A stretch of DNA of 64,000 nt from Ottelia alismoides (lineage: Eukaryota; Streptophyta; Magnoliopsida; Alismatales; Hydrocharitaceae), in the NCBI GenBank assembly GCA_037367405.1, contig JAZKJV010009631.1:248001-312000 (forward strand), given 5' to 3'. A model generated the notes under the pieces. The model searched no databases. It saw nothing but the letters and a program-made list of their open reading frames with translations, and was not told the DNA's origin. Of the stretch, positions 10,965 through 23,130 are shown in pieces (the stretch's first letter is position 1; the number at the start of each line of letters is the position of its first letter). Made by a program: the position numbers and the translations under genes.

Positions 10965-13500
10965 ATGAGGGTTTGCTCTTGTGTTTGTTTTGTGTCTGTC
11001 CGTGTGTGTTTCCTCTGTATCATTTCATGTTTTTGCCTCAATCTGCTTTCATCCTTCTCGAAGATGTTGGGTCATTGGTTTCCTCATCGACCATCTTCAC
11101 CATCGTTCTCTTCTGTGAACCCTCTTTTCGAGACATATGCTCCACCCCCTTCCAACTACAAAGTCGGACCTCCGACTAACTTCATATCCTCTTCTTATTC
11201 CTTCTAGCGAAATTCTCTCTTTGAGATGATTTCCTCGCAGCTGCCCTTCTTCTCTCCACCCCAACCTGATTTTGAAGTCAAAACTTTGACTGACTTCCCT
11301 GCTTCTCCGCACTTCTCACCCATTCCACATTCGCATACCCCTAGATCTACTTCCATCCTGTGTTGATTCACCATATTCTCGAGAGCTTGCTAGAATCAAA
11401 GAACCATTCGATGTGCAAGCCATTGCTGAGACGAATAACTAGCAAAATTACCCACCCCCACATACTGCACTTCCTCTTCATATGAATGATGGGACATGTC
11501 AACGAATCATGCATACACATCCTGACTTGACCTTAGGTTATAACTTGGTTGATCAAACAACCCGATTGGAGAGGTTTGCACATCATGATTTTCCAGGCTT
11601 GATTGATTATAGTGATCAAGTTTACATTGACCAGCCCGCATATCACAGATTTGGAGAGCCCACAGGCAGGGGACTGTACCCATGAGATCTATTTACGAGC
11701 CCCCCTGTTTATTGACTCCACCATATGAGGCTTTGACCAATATCTGCCATCTGAATGTTCCATACTCGACCTAGCATTACATGACAGAGTCTAGGTATGT
11801 TGAGTATGAAACTTCAAGATCTCATTAGTATCCTCCAATTAAGCAAAATTCTTTCATGATTTGTCATGAGAATTTTTTGGAGGATGACAATTCTAGACTT
11901 ATCGAAAAAATTGAATCATTTCGTAACAAGTTGAAAGATGTCACTGAAATATTGCACTCAATTTCTACCAGCTTGGGTATGAAAGTGGAAAAGGAAATAA
12001 GAGGATTTGATGTAGAAAACCGAGCGGACAACAGGGAACCCACACACTCTGTACAGTTGGAATCCATTCTACCTCTCTTTTTACTAACCACTTGCCTTAT
12101 AGTCCAGAGCATGTACATTTTCTTACTCCTTCACCTATCAAAAACACAAAAAATTTGAAATTCCCAAAATAGACCAAAAGAATTAAAAATTCAGAAAATC
12201 GCATAAAAAATGAAAATGATCTAAAAAATTTGAATCATGCCCTTAGGGAAGATATTTGTTGAGGAATTGATTCTTAAGTTTCCCTTAATAAAGGTCATAG
12301 AACATTTTCCTGACCTCAAAAGATTTTTAAGGAGTCTATTGATGCCCAAGAGGTTGGGTAATAAGAGGTCAAGGACTGAAAGACATCTAGTGTCTATGGT
12401 CACCTCCTTGGTGATGGGGAGAAGAACAAAGAGCTATAGAGTGAAGCGGTTGCATAGGGTTGAATGTGAAATCAAGGACACCATCTTTATCCATGCATGA
12501 ATCGACGATGACTCTTCTCTAAATATCCTCCTGACCTCTGTATTTAACAAGCTCAAACTCGTACCACTTAGGAAGTCAAGAGAGATCGTTCAGCTGGCTG
12601 ACCGATCCATAAATTGGTCGAGAGGAACCATTTCAGTCATCATTTCTTTCTGAGGTGCTCCACTCATAGTGAACTTCATTCTCATTGATATTGAGCATCG
12701 AGGAGAGTTCAACCAGGCTCCCATTATTTTTGGGAAGTCATTCTTAACCTTGGCTAAAGCAACTATAAATTGTGAGACTAGGGAGATCGAGTTTCTAGCA
12801 TTGGGTACACACCTATTGCATGTGACCTTTGACGATGCAATCCATCCCAATGCGACCCATATAGTTAATGACCACCGTGATGATTGAGAGATAGATGAGA
12901 CCTACCACTCTGTTACACCCGAGAGACCGATTGTTAGACCGACCTTCGATTCTCACCACACCTTCATGGAGAACCAACGTGCTATAGCTCCTATGAGGAG
13001 CCAGTATACAGGAGCATATTGGAATTCAAACCATGATTATCACGTTTATCTGAGTGGTCCACTTTTTAAGTCGGCAGCAATTTAAGAAATTCTTGACCAT
13101 TCCAGGAGTTGACTCTTATGCCTAAGGAAATCTCATTTGTCACCAAAACATCATAGCATCAAAAGGTGATAGCACATAATGCTTGCCCCTCCACACCCAT
13201 GATAAATTTATAGAGGACTCACAAATAGAAGCTCTATCTGAGCTGAACACCATCTTGTCAAATTGCCTTGACCCTTTCATTGATCTGACTCATATGTATT
13301 CACTGTCACAACCACCAACCATAGATATGGCAAACATCTCACAAAAGGAAGTTGTTTCTTATAGTCGATCTTCTAGTGAGAAGATGAAGAGCATTGATTC
13401 CTCGAGGTGTTCCCTGAACACCTCAAGGTGCATCACTCTCATCATCCTATCCATACTTCAGGTTCTAGAAAATTGATTAGGATGGTCTCCTCTGAGGATT
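10965..13500 (+). pseudogene. gag and protease relic of element B
   Basis: A heavily decayed coding region, read in pieces over several frames. The first open frame (10965-11207) and those at 11482-11685, 11856-12158 and 12237-12500 occupy the place of gag but do not give a recognisable Gag core. The frame at 12669-12887 shows FILIDIEHR..APIIFGKSFLTLAKATINCETREIEF, clearly equivalent to the C-terminal part of the Athila-type aspartic protease (F: FVVLDMEIHG..APIILGRPFLATAKVV). The frame at 13183-13476 stands where F and A have the acidic linker between protease and RT. After it no RT motif appears. This region supports only a gag-protease element. Confidence 0.65.
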
Positions 13501-13822
13501 CCTCTTTGGATTCCAATAATGTGATCATCATAAATTGGGCATGGTAAGGTTGTCATTCAACCGTATGCGAGCAAGAAACCCTGTGTTGACAGTCGATGGA
13601 CGTTTCATCCTCCTCACTACTATTCTTCTAGGGATGAATCACACAATGACATAGGTCCACACTTCATCTTCCTTCTTCGTTCATGCAAGAAGGTTCGCCA
13701 CAATCCTTCTTGATCCTTGTACGTTCTTATTCCTTTTTGTATATATTTTCCTTATTTTTGATATCTTCCTCTCCCATGATTTGTATTACTTGCACCAACT
13801 CCATATCGTTATCATTTTATGG
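13501..13822 (+). other. B: end of coding relic to start of stem-loop array
   Basis: No recognised gene. A segment reading VLTVDGRFILLTTILLLG in one frame is unidentified. In F this place, right after the integrase end, is untranslated. Confidence 0.4.
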
Positions 13823-14205
13823 CTATACTTAGGATGACCAGATCCTAAATATATGGGGGAGAGTGACTCGAGTTGCTCATTCTATTCTTTTTCATTTTCT
13901 CTTTGTATATCCCTCAACCTCGTCAGTTCTCATACCCACCATTGTCCTCTACTTAGGTTAACTAGAGCCTAAGCATAGGGGGGGACTGATGCCTGCCCTG
14001 TATATTTATTCATCCATTTCTCCTCTTGACCACGACTGCCCCATTTTTTGCTCTTCTTCTATACTTAGGCTGACCAGTGCCTACGTATAGGGGGACGAGT
14101 CGACTTCTATACTCCCTTCTTTTCATTCTCCTACACTTAGCATGAGCTATGTCTTTTCCTCATTTTTCATGCTCTGAGGACATAACACATGCTAAGTATA
14201 GGGGG
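13823..14205 (+). repeat. Stem-loop array of element B (4 units)
   Basis: Four inverted repeats of the form CTATACTTAGG, short loop, CCTAAGTATAGGGGG: 13823-13859, 13947-13984, 14059-14094, and a longer-looped unit 14131-14205. The same array is found in F (33884-34372) and, inverted, in E (61825-62021). Confidence 0.85.
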
Positions 14206-14490
14206 TGTATATTACATATATACTTTACCCATATCTCATACTTTCACGTATTTTTGTATATATTATGCAATAATTACGAGTTGGGTAAAATTTAGGTTAA
14301 AAAAACTTACTTTGTAAAATACATATATAAGTATATAGTTGTATATTATATATAAGTTGTACAATTTGTATAATACTTGTATGATTTTGTAAAATCCATG
14401 TAAAATAATACTTTCTAAAAATTTGTTTTAACATAGGAGGTATACAAAAAAAATTTTAAAAAAAGAGAGCTTCTTATTTTACTTTAGCAT
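14206..14490 (+). other. B 3' untranslated region, before solo LTR I
   Basis: No gene. It begins with the conserved TATATACTTT..CCCATA block that follows the array in F, A and E, and then becomes AT-rich. Confidence 0.65.
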
Positions 14491-14495
14491 ATCAT
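14491..14495. repeat. Target site duplication, left of I (ATCAT)
   Basis: An exact match to 17451-17455. Confidence 0.9.
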
Positions 14496-17450
14496 TGATG
14501 AATCCATGATTCATTAACATTTCTGTCGCATTTTGTCTTAAAACCCTTAACAAATACATGTAAATAATCATTAATTTCCACATTCTATCAAAATCCTATT
14601 CATGAATAAAAATGCACTTTTATGCATCAAAAACATGTAAATAAATAAGGAATAAAAAATAATAATAGAAGGCAGATTGTAGATATGTATATATGTACAA
14701 TATGTCTCAGAAAATATAAATATAGCTGAAAGATATATTTATATAACCTAACTCCCGAGACCAAGTCAGCATGGATTGGTCGACAAAACAACAAGTAGGG
14801 GGAGATAAGGGAAGAAAACCATAAAAAATAATTAAAGTACACTCCACACATTATTCACTATTTATCAAATAATTATCAAATCTTCATTGATTTCTAATTA
14901 ATGCATATAAACATATTTTCCACCAAACTCTTTTCCTAATTTTTTCTGAAATGTACGTAAAAATATAAAATAAGTTAAAAATATTATCTTGTAAATATGC
15001 CAAGAAATCCTACTTTTTAAATTGTCAAATTCTCAACTTCCGAACATCATAACTTCCTCCTACGAAATCCAATTTCACTCTAATCACCTTTAAGTTCATA
15101 AAATATTATTCTCAAATTAATATAGGTGGTTTCATTTAAATCCGGGTCCGTTTGCAAAAAGTCAGTTTTGGGACCTAATGACAACAGGGTCTCTGGGCTA
15201 TTTATTTTTTTAGAACATATTATTTAAAGTTTTATTAATTTTATAATTTCTAATTATTTTCATGATATTGTATTTTCATCATGATTTATTTCAGAATTTT
15301 TAGAGCTTATTTATTATTTTAATAACATCCAAAACCTTAATTTATAGATGAAATTGAACTATCTAACCTATACTTGTATTTATTAATATATATAAATTAT
15401 TTTATTAAAATCCACAAAAAATTTTAAATCTTTATTTATTATTCTAATAAATAATAAAAATAAAAAAATAATAGTTAATTATTTATTTATTGAATAAAAA
15501 TTCCAAAACATATTTATTAAGTATTATATGTACCTATTTATTAATATAATAATTATATTTCATATAATATTTATTATTTATAAAAAATTATTATCCCATA
15601 ATTTAGATAATTTAATTATTTACATTTTTCGTTGTTATACCTTTTCAAAATAGCATTATTTACTATTTATTATATAATTTATATTTTATTTAATCATCTA
15701 GCCAACCAGGTGCAGATACGTGTCAGCACTTGGTTCTTCTTCAAGAACTCAGGCTGTTGGAACTCTATTCTAACACCTCCTCTTCATCAATTTTTCTCGC
15801 GCACCTAATAACCATTTCACTTGATCCTATCCCTCCATCCTATTCTTCTAACAACCATCCTACACGCCCACCATTAGATCTACCTTAGATCGTTTTCATT
15901 TCACCTATAAAACCACCTTAAGTTGGCGCAAGCCAACTAACTCTCCCCAAATGATCCAGAACCCCAGTTCATCAACCGACCCTCCTCCTTCCTTGCCTCG
16001 TTCCAGCCACTTCCCGGTGGTGACAGCACCCAAATGCAGCCTCGCGTGGAAGAGAGACGTCGGAGGAGACGTTCCAAGGTGCTCATCCACCTTGCATCGC
16101 CGCCTTGCGTCGTGTCGAGCTCCGGGAAGCTGCCCCGTCGAGCTATCACCAGAAGGTCTTATACCTTCTAATCCCCAGGTAATTCCTTCACCTTTCAACC
16201 TTTATTTCTCGAGTAGCGTGCCATGATTAGCATGGATAAGTGCGTCATTAGAGAGCGTAATCATCTATCTTAGACACCACATCTTAGACTCATTGCAAAC
16301 CCAATCGAATCGATTCCACTCTCATTTTCTATCTTCCCCATTTCACTGATTTCATTGATTCTAGAAACACATTTTCCTTAACTTGCAAACCTAATTTCTT
16401 GGTTGATTTCTTCATAAATAGAGTAACACACATCTTCTTTGCATGTCTATATTTCATCTGGATCCATTACTTATCTTCTGGAGCAACAAAGATCTGAAGA
16501 GAAGATCAAAATCATCAAAGTTTCATCAACCTCCAGGACAGCTGAACCGGCCATCTTCATCAGCTTTTTCCCGTCGATCATGACCACCTCCGACCAACTT
16601 CACCCACAGGCAAGATCGATGGGTGAAGGCGTCACCCCTCTGGCCCTGCCGGAGGCCCTAGATAGTCGTCTACCGCTGGCGATAAATTGGAGAAGAAGGC
16701 CCTTCATCATCCACGCGAACAGACCTGAAGAACATCAAGAATGCCAGACGCTGCAGTCTGGTGACACGTGTCCAGAACGTACGCTGCAGATCGCGCAGCA
16801 GCTTCTAATCCTGGCCGTCAGATCTGAAGGGGTAGAAATATTGCATCATAAGCCCAACAGAGTTCCAGATCTTCCAAGCCACTCCAAGAGTTTCCAAAAT
16901 AACAATTAGGTCCCTGCACGACCTAATTGTGATAAAACCCATTTCCTTTGCATTTTAGTCCGTATAGGGACATTTCTATAACAAAAACATTATACTTTCT
17001 TTGTAGTTAGGCCCCTGGCTTGTAGGGGTCGTTTGGACCTTGTATTTTTTACATTTCTCCGCGATTTTTCTAGGGTAGCTCGATAACTACCCAAGCTATT
17101 TTTCGAGTATTTTTCTCGTATTTTTCGTCGCTTTATTTTGTGATTTTGATTTGTGTCATCTTGAGTTTGTTTTGAGTCAAATTTGTTTTCAATTTCTTTC
17201 CTTGTAAAATCAAGAATAAAAGAGGACATTTCTGGAATTATTTCCTAGTCTCGAAAACCACCGTTTTAATATTCTGCCGCCTTGATTTCAACCCAGGCAC
17301 ACTCACCTGGTAAAATTAGTAGTGAACGATAAAATAGGATTTTTCTCTTATTTTATCGTAATTTTTGTTTGATTCAACGCGGTTCCCTCTTCGCGATTTT
17401 CTCTACAACCGACAACCTTTAAAAAACCGTAGGTCGGGACCGCATTATCA
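14496..17450 (+). mobile_element. I: solo LTR, F-like Athila family
   Basis: 2955 bp, starting TGATGAATCC and ending TTATCA, with an exact 5-bp duplication on both sides and no internal region. The first 350 bases share the F LTR landmarks: cTCCCGAGACC, then GTCGACAA, then GTAGGGGGAGATAAGGG (14753-14800 against 17890-17955 in F). The open frame at 16439-16909 (156 codons) is inside the LTR, has no recognised domain and no counterpart in the F LTR, so it is not called as a gene. It is inserted in the 3' untranslated region of B. Confidence 0.92.
15906..15912 (+). promoter_or_regulatory. TATA box of solo LTR I
   Basis: TATAAAA stands about 1.41 kb into the LTR, followed by a moderately GC-rich stretch suitable for a transcription start near 15935-15945. 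Confidence 0.5.
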
Positions 17451-17455
17451 ATCAT
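17451..17455. repeat. Target site duplication, right of I (ATCAT)
   Basis: An exact match to 14491-14495. Confidence 0.9.
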
Positions 17456-17678
17456 CCTTACATTCATTCAAAAAAATCATCTCATTTATATGCATTTCAT
17501 AACATCTGCATTCCATTTACATATCTAGCGTATGCAAAGTGGAAAGTTGGTGGATTCTGAACCGAGTTATGAATAGAAGTTGAGGATGGACTTGGTTTGA
17601 CCTTAACCTACTTAAAATCAGAGAAACCTTATAGGAACTGGAGTTCCGATTTTTCAGGTCGAGCAACTTAATTCTTTG
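17456..17678 (+). other. B 3' untranslated region, between I and F
   Basis: No gene. It matches the F segment near 35160-35335 (GGACCTTAA..AACCTTATAGGAACTGG..CAACTTAATTCTTTGAG). Confidence 0.75.
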
Positions 17679-17683
17679 AGCCC
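17679..17683. repeat. Target site duplication, left of F (AGCCC)
   Basis: An exact match to 40150-40154. Confidence 0.95.
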
Positions 17684-20600
17684 TGATGAATCCACATTTC
17701 ATCATCTTTATTCTATCATTTTGGCCTCAAAATCCCAGGCAAATGCGTGTAAATACCCTTAATTCCAACATCTTAGCATTCATGAATGTGCATGTAAATA
17801 GTGTATAAAATACTATTTTTAAAAGCCAAAATTATAGAATAAATAACATAAAAGAAAAAGAATAAAATATTGTAAATATTTTATGACCTGAAACCCCGAG
17901 ACTAGGCATCTAGATGAATACGTCGACAAGGAATAAAGTAGGGGGAGATAAGGGCCAGATACCTTTAATTTTTATTCATTCTTTTATTCTTTTTGGGGCC
18001 TATTTATGGTTTCACTTTTTATACTTCAAATAAAGAAACTTTGTAAATGAAAGTTGTAGATAATTAAATAAATAAAAATACAAAAATGGATTCACTCAAA
18101 AACAATTACAGATAAAAAGTTATGATCTGAATAAAATTCCAGAATCCCAACTTCCCAGACCTGTATCTCACAAATAAAAACTCCAAATCATCAAACTCAC
18201 CTTTAATTGTATATAATTTAAAATAATCTATTTAATGGTGGTGGTTTCACATTTGGTGGAGCTACGGTTTGAAAGTTGAGTTTTGGACCCCTATTGTATA
18301 CTTGTACAGATTAAAAATATTCGTTTTATTATTTATTCATCATTTTTACCATTTTATATTTTTATAATTTTGTAATTATTGTTTATAATATATTTTTTTA
18401 TTAAAATCAGAATAAAAACTCAAAGAAAATGCAAAATAAAATACTTGTATATATAACACATAGGTATAAGACCTGTAAAGTATACTTGTATAATTAATAC
18501 TCCTATTTTATTAAGTGTACAAAATACCTCAGAAAAAGAAAATAAAAATATATTTAATTATATAAAAATGTTTTATAAATTTATAAAATAATAAACAAAA
18601 ATAACAAAATTTAATACATAAAATAAAAATAAATTATAAAATACATAGATATATATACCTATATAGGCCTAAAATGGCAGCTTATATTTTTATACCTCAT
18701 AAAAATAATTAAAAATCATAATAAAATACCTCATAAAATAATAAAAAAATTTTATTTAATAACCAAAAATTAATTACGTTATTTTCTATTTTTAATCGAA
18801 TTTACAAATAATTTATCAGGGATTTTTCCTGGTTGGTCCACGTGGATCAACCAGGTGCCAGTCTAAGTAGACCTTGGTCAACTGATCGTCCTTCCTCCCC
18901 TGCCATTCATCAGACCTAGTTTTTTTGTTCGATTTGGCGGATTTTTCTAGGTCAAATCTTGCATCCATTCTTGTCGACCTCTTCGGCACTTTTGCTCCTA
19001 GATCCTTGCTCTTTCACGCCCTAGGCTTTCTTAGGGCCGAGGAGCAGCGATTCGAGCCATCTTCCTTGACCTTTGGGGCGTCAGAGCCACAATGGCAAAC
19101 CATACATATAGACCCTCCGACTTCCGAGCCTTCTTTGAACCCCTCTTCCATAGGCTTAGCTCCCTCTCTCACGTTCGCGAGCTCGAGGAAGGTGACAGCT
19201 TCCTCTCCAGAGCTTCAGGCCGGTCGAGCGACGCCTGGGGCAGCTCCACCTCCTCCGCCTTTCACCAGCGTTTGAAGTATACTTCCACCTCAGGTTCATC
19301 CCTTCGAGGTCCTTGTTTTTAATTTATTTTCCTTGCACTCGATTTGCCTTAGCATTAGGAGTAAAACCCCTCAAGAACTTCTGAGTTTCATCAATCAAAT
19401 CGCTCACTCGAATCCTTCGCTGGAGTGCTCCTCCGGCCACCACCTTACACCGTTGCGTCTCGCACCATTCCCACCTCCGCGAGGTCCAAGCATTTTGCCC
19501 TGGACCCTTTCACCTATTTTTTGCAGGTTAAAGCCCTTTGACTCGGGCCTGGGGCTAGTTTTGCTCGCTCGCTGGAGATACTCGGAGCCCGTACCTCCGC
19601 CGCCTTCTAGTGAGCGCCTCGGTTGTCGTCGAGGAGTTTTGAAGCCCCCAGGAGCTAGAGGAGGACCGCAGGAGGTTGCAGGCCACTTTTGAAGCCCAAG
19701 GAACGCCGGAGGCCGTCGATCGAGGGCGGGGAAGCTCGTCTCGCCGGTGACGCTTCCCTGTTCTTGCTCCGTCCCTCTCCGCCGTTAGATCTCGGTTGCC
19801 CTCCAGATTGCATAGGAGATGTTGGATCTCCCAGAAGCCCCGCCGTCCGATCAGCCAAGGAGATCTAATCCGGAACATTGGATCGTGAAACGTCATCGTC
19901 GCACGAGGGCGTGACGCGTGGCAAGTGGAGCACCCTCATCCGTTCGATCCTCGCCTGATCTGAGTATTTTGCATCGCCACCCAGATGCATTTTGTATTTC
20001 TATTTAGTCCATAAACTAGCAGCTGAAGTTTAAATATTTATGTGATATTTGCATTTGAACCCTCAGACTTCTCAAAATTGCACTCAGGTCTAGTCCACGT
20101 CACCTCACGTGATCTGTGCACGTGGGGTGGGCGTGATTTTGCACTGGACCCCCTACAGGTTCTTTTATTTCGATTTAGTCTTGTAACTATTCTGTCACGT
20201 GTAATATTTTTGGGTAAATTGCATATCAGCCCCCTGGGAGTTTTGTATATTTCACTTAGGTCCTCCTCAGGCACGTGCCAGGCACGCGCGGGGTTGGGTT
20301 ATTTGCAGGCGTGCCCTAGTAGGTTTTGTTATTGGCATTTGGTCCTGGAACATACTTTATTAGTTATATATTTTGCGTGAAAATTGCATTATGGCCCTTG
20401 GATGTTTGCTTAATTATAAATATACCCCTGCCAGCTGTGTAGTTTTTATTTGTTATTTGTATTTATTCCATGCATCTATAAATTGCTAAAAATCACCCAA
20501 AAAATTAAGTTAAGCTCCTGTTTGCTTGCTCTTTCTCGCCATATTTTTGTTTTGCATTTTTTCTTGCATTTTCATATTTATTAAAAATCAAAAACATGCA

Positions 20601-21494
20601 TTTTCAGCATTGTTTGCATTAGAAAATACCTAGAAATTATAAAAACTCCTCTAAAAATTCCAAAAAAAATCACCTTTTATGTATTTTAGTGTCATTTATC
20701 TTCAAACCAAAAATCATTAAAAATTTCAAAAAAAACCCAAAAAATTAGAAAACTCCAAAAACCTTCATAAAAATCTAAAAAATTCAAGAAAAATCCTAAA
20801 AATGCAAACTCAGTTTCTGTAGCTTCTCTGATTTATTCTCTTTGATTTAAAATTAATGTGAGGAATTTTGGACTCTGGTTTCTATTTTTCATCCTCATTT
20901 TAATCTCGGCCAGTAGCTTAATTCACTGTTTTCTAGTATTTTTTTATTTTAAACATACCAAAAAAATCAAAAAAATCTATAAAAATCACAAAAACGGTAT
21001 TAAATTACAAAAAGCCCAAAAACATTTTATTTCCTGCTTTTTGGCTATCTTTACTTATTTTTATAAATACTCTATCATTCTCTTTTTCTTACTTGCCTAT
21101 ATATTCTATTTATAAAAATATAAAAAAATATAAAAAGATAATACAAAATCAGTAAATCAAATATCAAAATATAAAAATATAAAATTAATAAAAAATCAAA
21201 AATCAAAAACCCATAAAACTTTGCTTGTTTTGTAGGCATTTGATCACATTCATTTCTGTGCATTATTCCTTGATCTATCTTGCTTGCTCCCTGTGTTCGA
21301 CCTCTACACACTTGCACACTATACACATTTTTGTAGAGTTATAATAAATTTTGACTCCACCTCTATTTTCATTGCTTGATTTGATTGTCGTGGATTAATT
21401 GTTGATTAATCAAGGCTTCTTGTGGGTTGCCACAACGACTTCGTCTCCGCCTTGTGTGAGACGTATTTAGACCTGCGAAAAACCCTGGTTATCA
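17684..21494 (+). repeat. 5' LTR of element F
   Basis: 3811 bp, starting TGATGAATCC and ending GGTTATCA. It has an AT-rich first 1.1 kb, a GC-rich centre (about 18830-20000) and a long A-rich, repeat-like end (20460-21230). Frames such as 18925-19275 and 19333-19692 lie in the GC-rich centre. The 3' LTR has shifted or different frames there (for example 37699-38208), so they are not conserved and are not called as genes. Confidence 0.95.
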
Positions 21495-21496
21495 AA

Positions 21497-21514
21497 TGGC
21501 ACCGTTGTCGGGGA
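21497..21514 (+). other. Primer binding site of F (tRNA-Asp type)
   Basis: TGGCACCGTTGTCGGGGA, two bases after the LTR, has two transitions relative to the tRNA-Asp complement. Minus-strand DNA synthesis would start here. Confidence 0.9.
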
Positions 21515-21842
21515 GCAACAGCGTATAGGTCGTATTTTTGTCTGATTGTGATTAGTTGTTTACCAATATTGCTTCATTGTTTTCTCTTGTATTTGAGTTA
21601 CATTTTTTAGCTATCTGACCACCCTTTTGTTGTCTTTGTGCGAGGTACCGTGGAGCGAGGGAGGCGGCTTTTCCTAGGCTCCTGGGCACCCACGTGAAGC
21701 CGGCTATAGCCAGCTCAAAGAAGACAGAAATTTTGTAGATTAGCTATTTACTTTCTGCATTATTTGTGTAATTTGTTGAGAGAGAGACCCATTATTTGTA
21801 ATAATACAGGTACATTCAGACTTGGACATCCGGGCCTAATTT

Positions 21843-21862
21843 CCAAGTGATTGTTCACTTGG
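21843..21862 (+). promoter_or_regulatory. Leader stem-loop with GGGG tail
   Basis: CCAAGTGATTGTTCACTTGG is an 8-bp perfect stem with a TTGT loop, followed by GGG. Element A has the same loop and position (49662-49681, minus strand) with a decayed stem. Its place in the leader suggests an RNA packaging or dimerisation element; this is inference. Confidence 0.45.
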
Positions 21863-22168
21863 GGGCTCACCGTCGGCTTTCTCGTAGTTTTCCATCGCTT
21901 CTTTTTATTTGTTTTTCCGATTTCATTTTTATTTATTTTGTGTGATTGAGCTCTAGCTTTAGGATTATTGGCGTAAGATTAGGTCCAAACACCTTAATTA
22001 ACTTTGCATGCAGTCTCGATTCTTTGGACTTAGTCAAATTTTGAAAAAGGTTCTTCATGCTAATAGTCTATCCTCATCCTAGGGTGATTTAATCAGATTG
22101 CATACCGCATATAGATTAGGTGTTTAAATTATTGCGTTGCATCCAGCATGAAGAGAGTTGGAGGCACT

Positions 22169-22174
22169 GTAAGT
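22169..22174 (+). promoter_or_regulatory. Candidate 5' splice site in F leader (GTAAGT)
   Basis: Donor consensus with flanks shared with element B (10550-10555). No acceptor has been identified. Confidence 0.35.
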
Positions 22175-23130
22175 CTTCTTACTTGAGCATTCATCATTTA
22201 GGCACGGAGGAGATTTCCATCTTCGTACCGACTCGCATTGCTTTTTTCGACTCTCTCTCTCTCTCTGTTTTTGGATCAAATAGGAATCAAGGAAAAATAC
22301 AAAAACATTAGGCGCTTGTATTGAATTGATTCAAAACAAGTGATAACACCAAAAAAATTAAAAAAAGGGATTGCTAAAGAAAACTTGACCTAAATAAAAT
22401 CGGCTAATTGGACACATTGCTTGGGGTGAGCAAAGCCCTCAATTATACTCAGGTTGCATGGGAAGGTCTCCTTCCAAGTGAGAGAGCGGCTTCGTAAGGA
22501 TTAGAGCCCAAAACCCAGTCTGTGGCTGCCTTGTGTATCGCCTGGATTTCTGTAGTATTGGCGCTTCTATCATACGTAGACGAGTAGGGCTTGGTCAGCA
22601 TTAATGACTCTCTATTGTGTAGAGCATTGACCTTGTTCGAAGTATCGAGCATAGGCCACGCCTTCATGGGGGTGTCTGTCTCATCCTCTTGCGTCCGAGT
22701 AGGATCTTGCACGCTCACGGGTGATTCCGTTGCGAGCGAGATCCGAAGTATCGGTTTCGCCTATCGGCTTCCTCCCTCTATTTCTTTGGCTGAGTAGGGA
22801 TCCAGGAAGGGTTACAAGGACCTCAAAAAGTGCAGAGTACATGTTATACATGAGGAGGACAAGTACGGGATTCTTTTCTGGCAGTACTCTCTCTCCTATA
22901 GGCGTAGTGCTCTAAGGACTCGTTCAAAGATTAATTGCCTGAATTCAATCTAAAAACTACAAAGATAATAGCCGATCCTTCACGGCTTCACACGTTCAGT
23001 TGGTGAATCCCTTGTATTGTGTTTGAATGGCTAGTTGAATTAAGGTCAAGATCAAAAAAAAAATTGCACAATTGTACACAATTTTGCCCCCCTTCTTTCT
23101 TTCTCAACCTCACTCTTCTCAATAATCACG

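Larger units (their letters stand above)
21515..23130 (+). other. Leader of element F
   Basis: An untranslated leader of about 1.6 kb. It carries a perfect hairpin (21843-21862), a conserved GTAAGT (22169-22174) and a CT run (22250-22268). An antisense frame of 89 codons (22718 to 22449, minus strand) has no recognised domain. No other gene is supported. Confidence 0.75.

Noticed and set aside
16439..16909. A 156-codon frame in solo LTR I
   Set aside because: Inside an LTR, without counterpart in the related F LTR and without recognised motifs.
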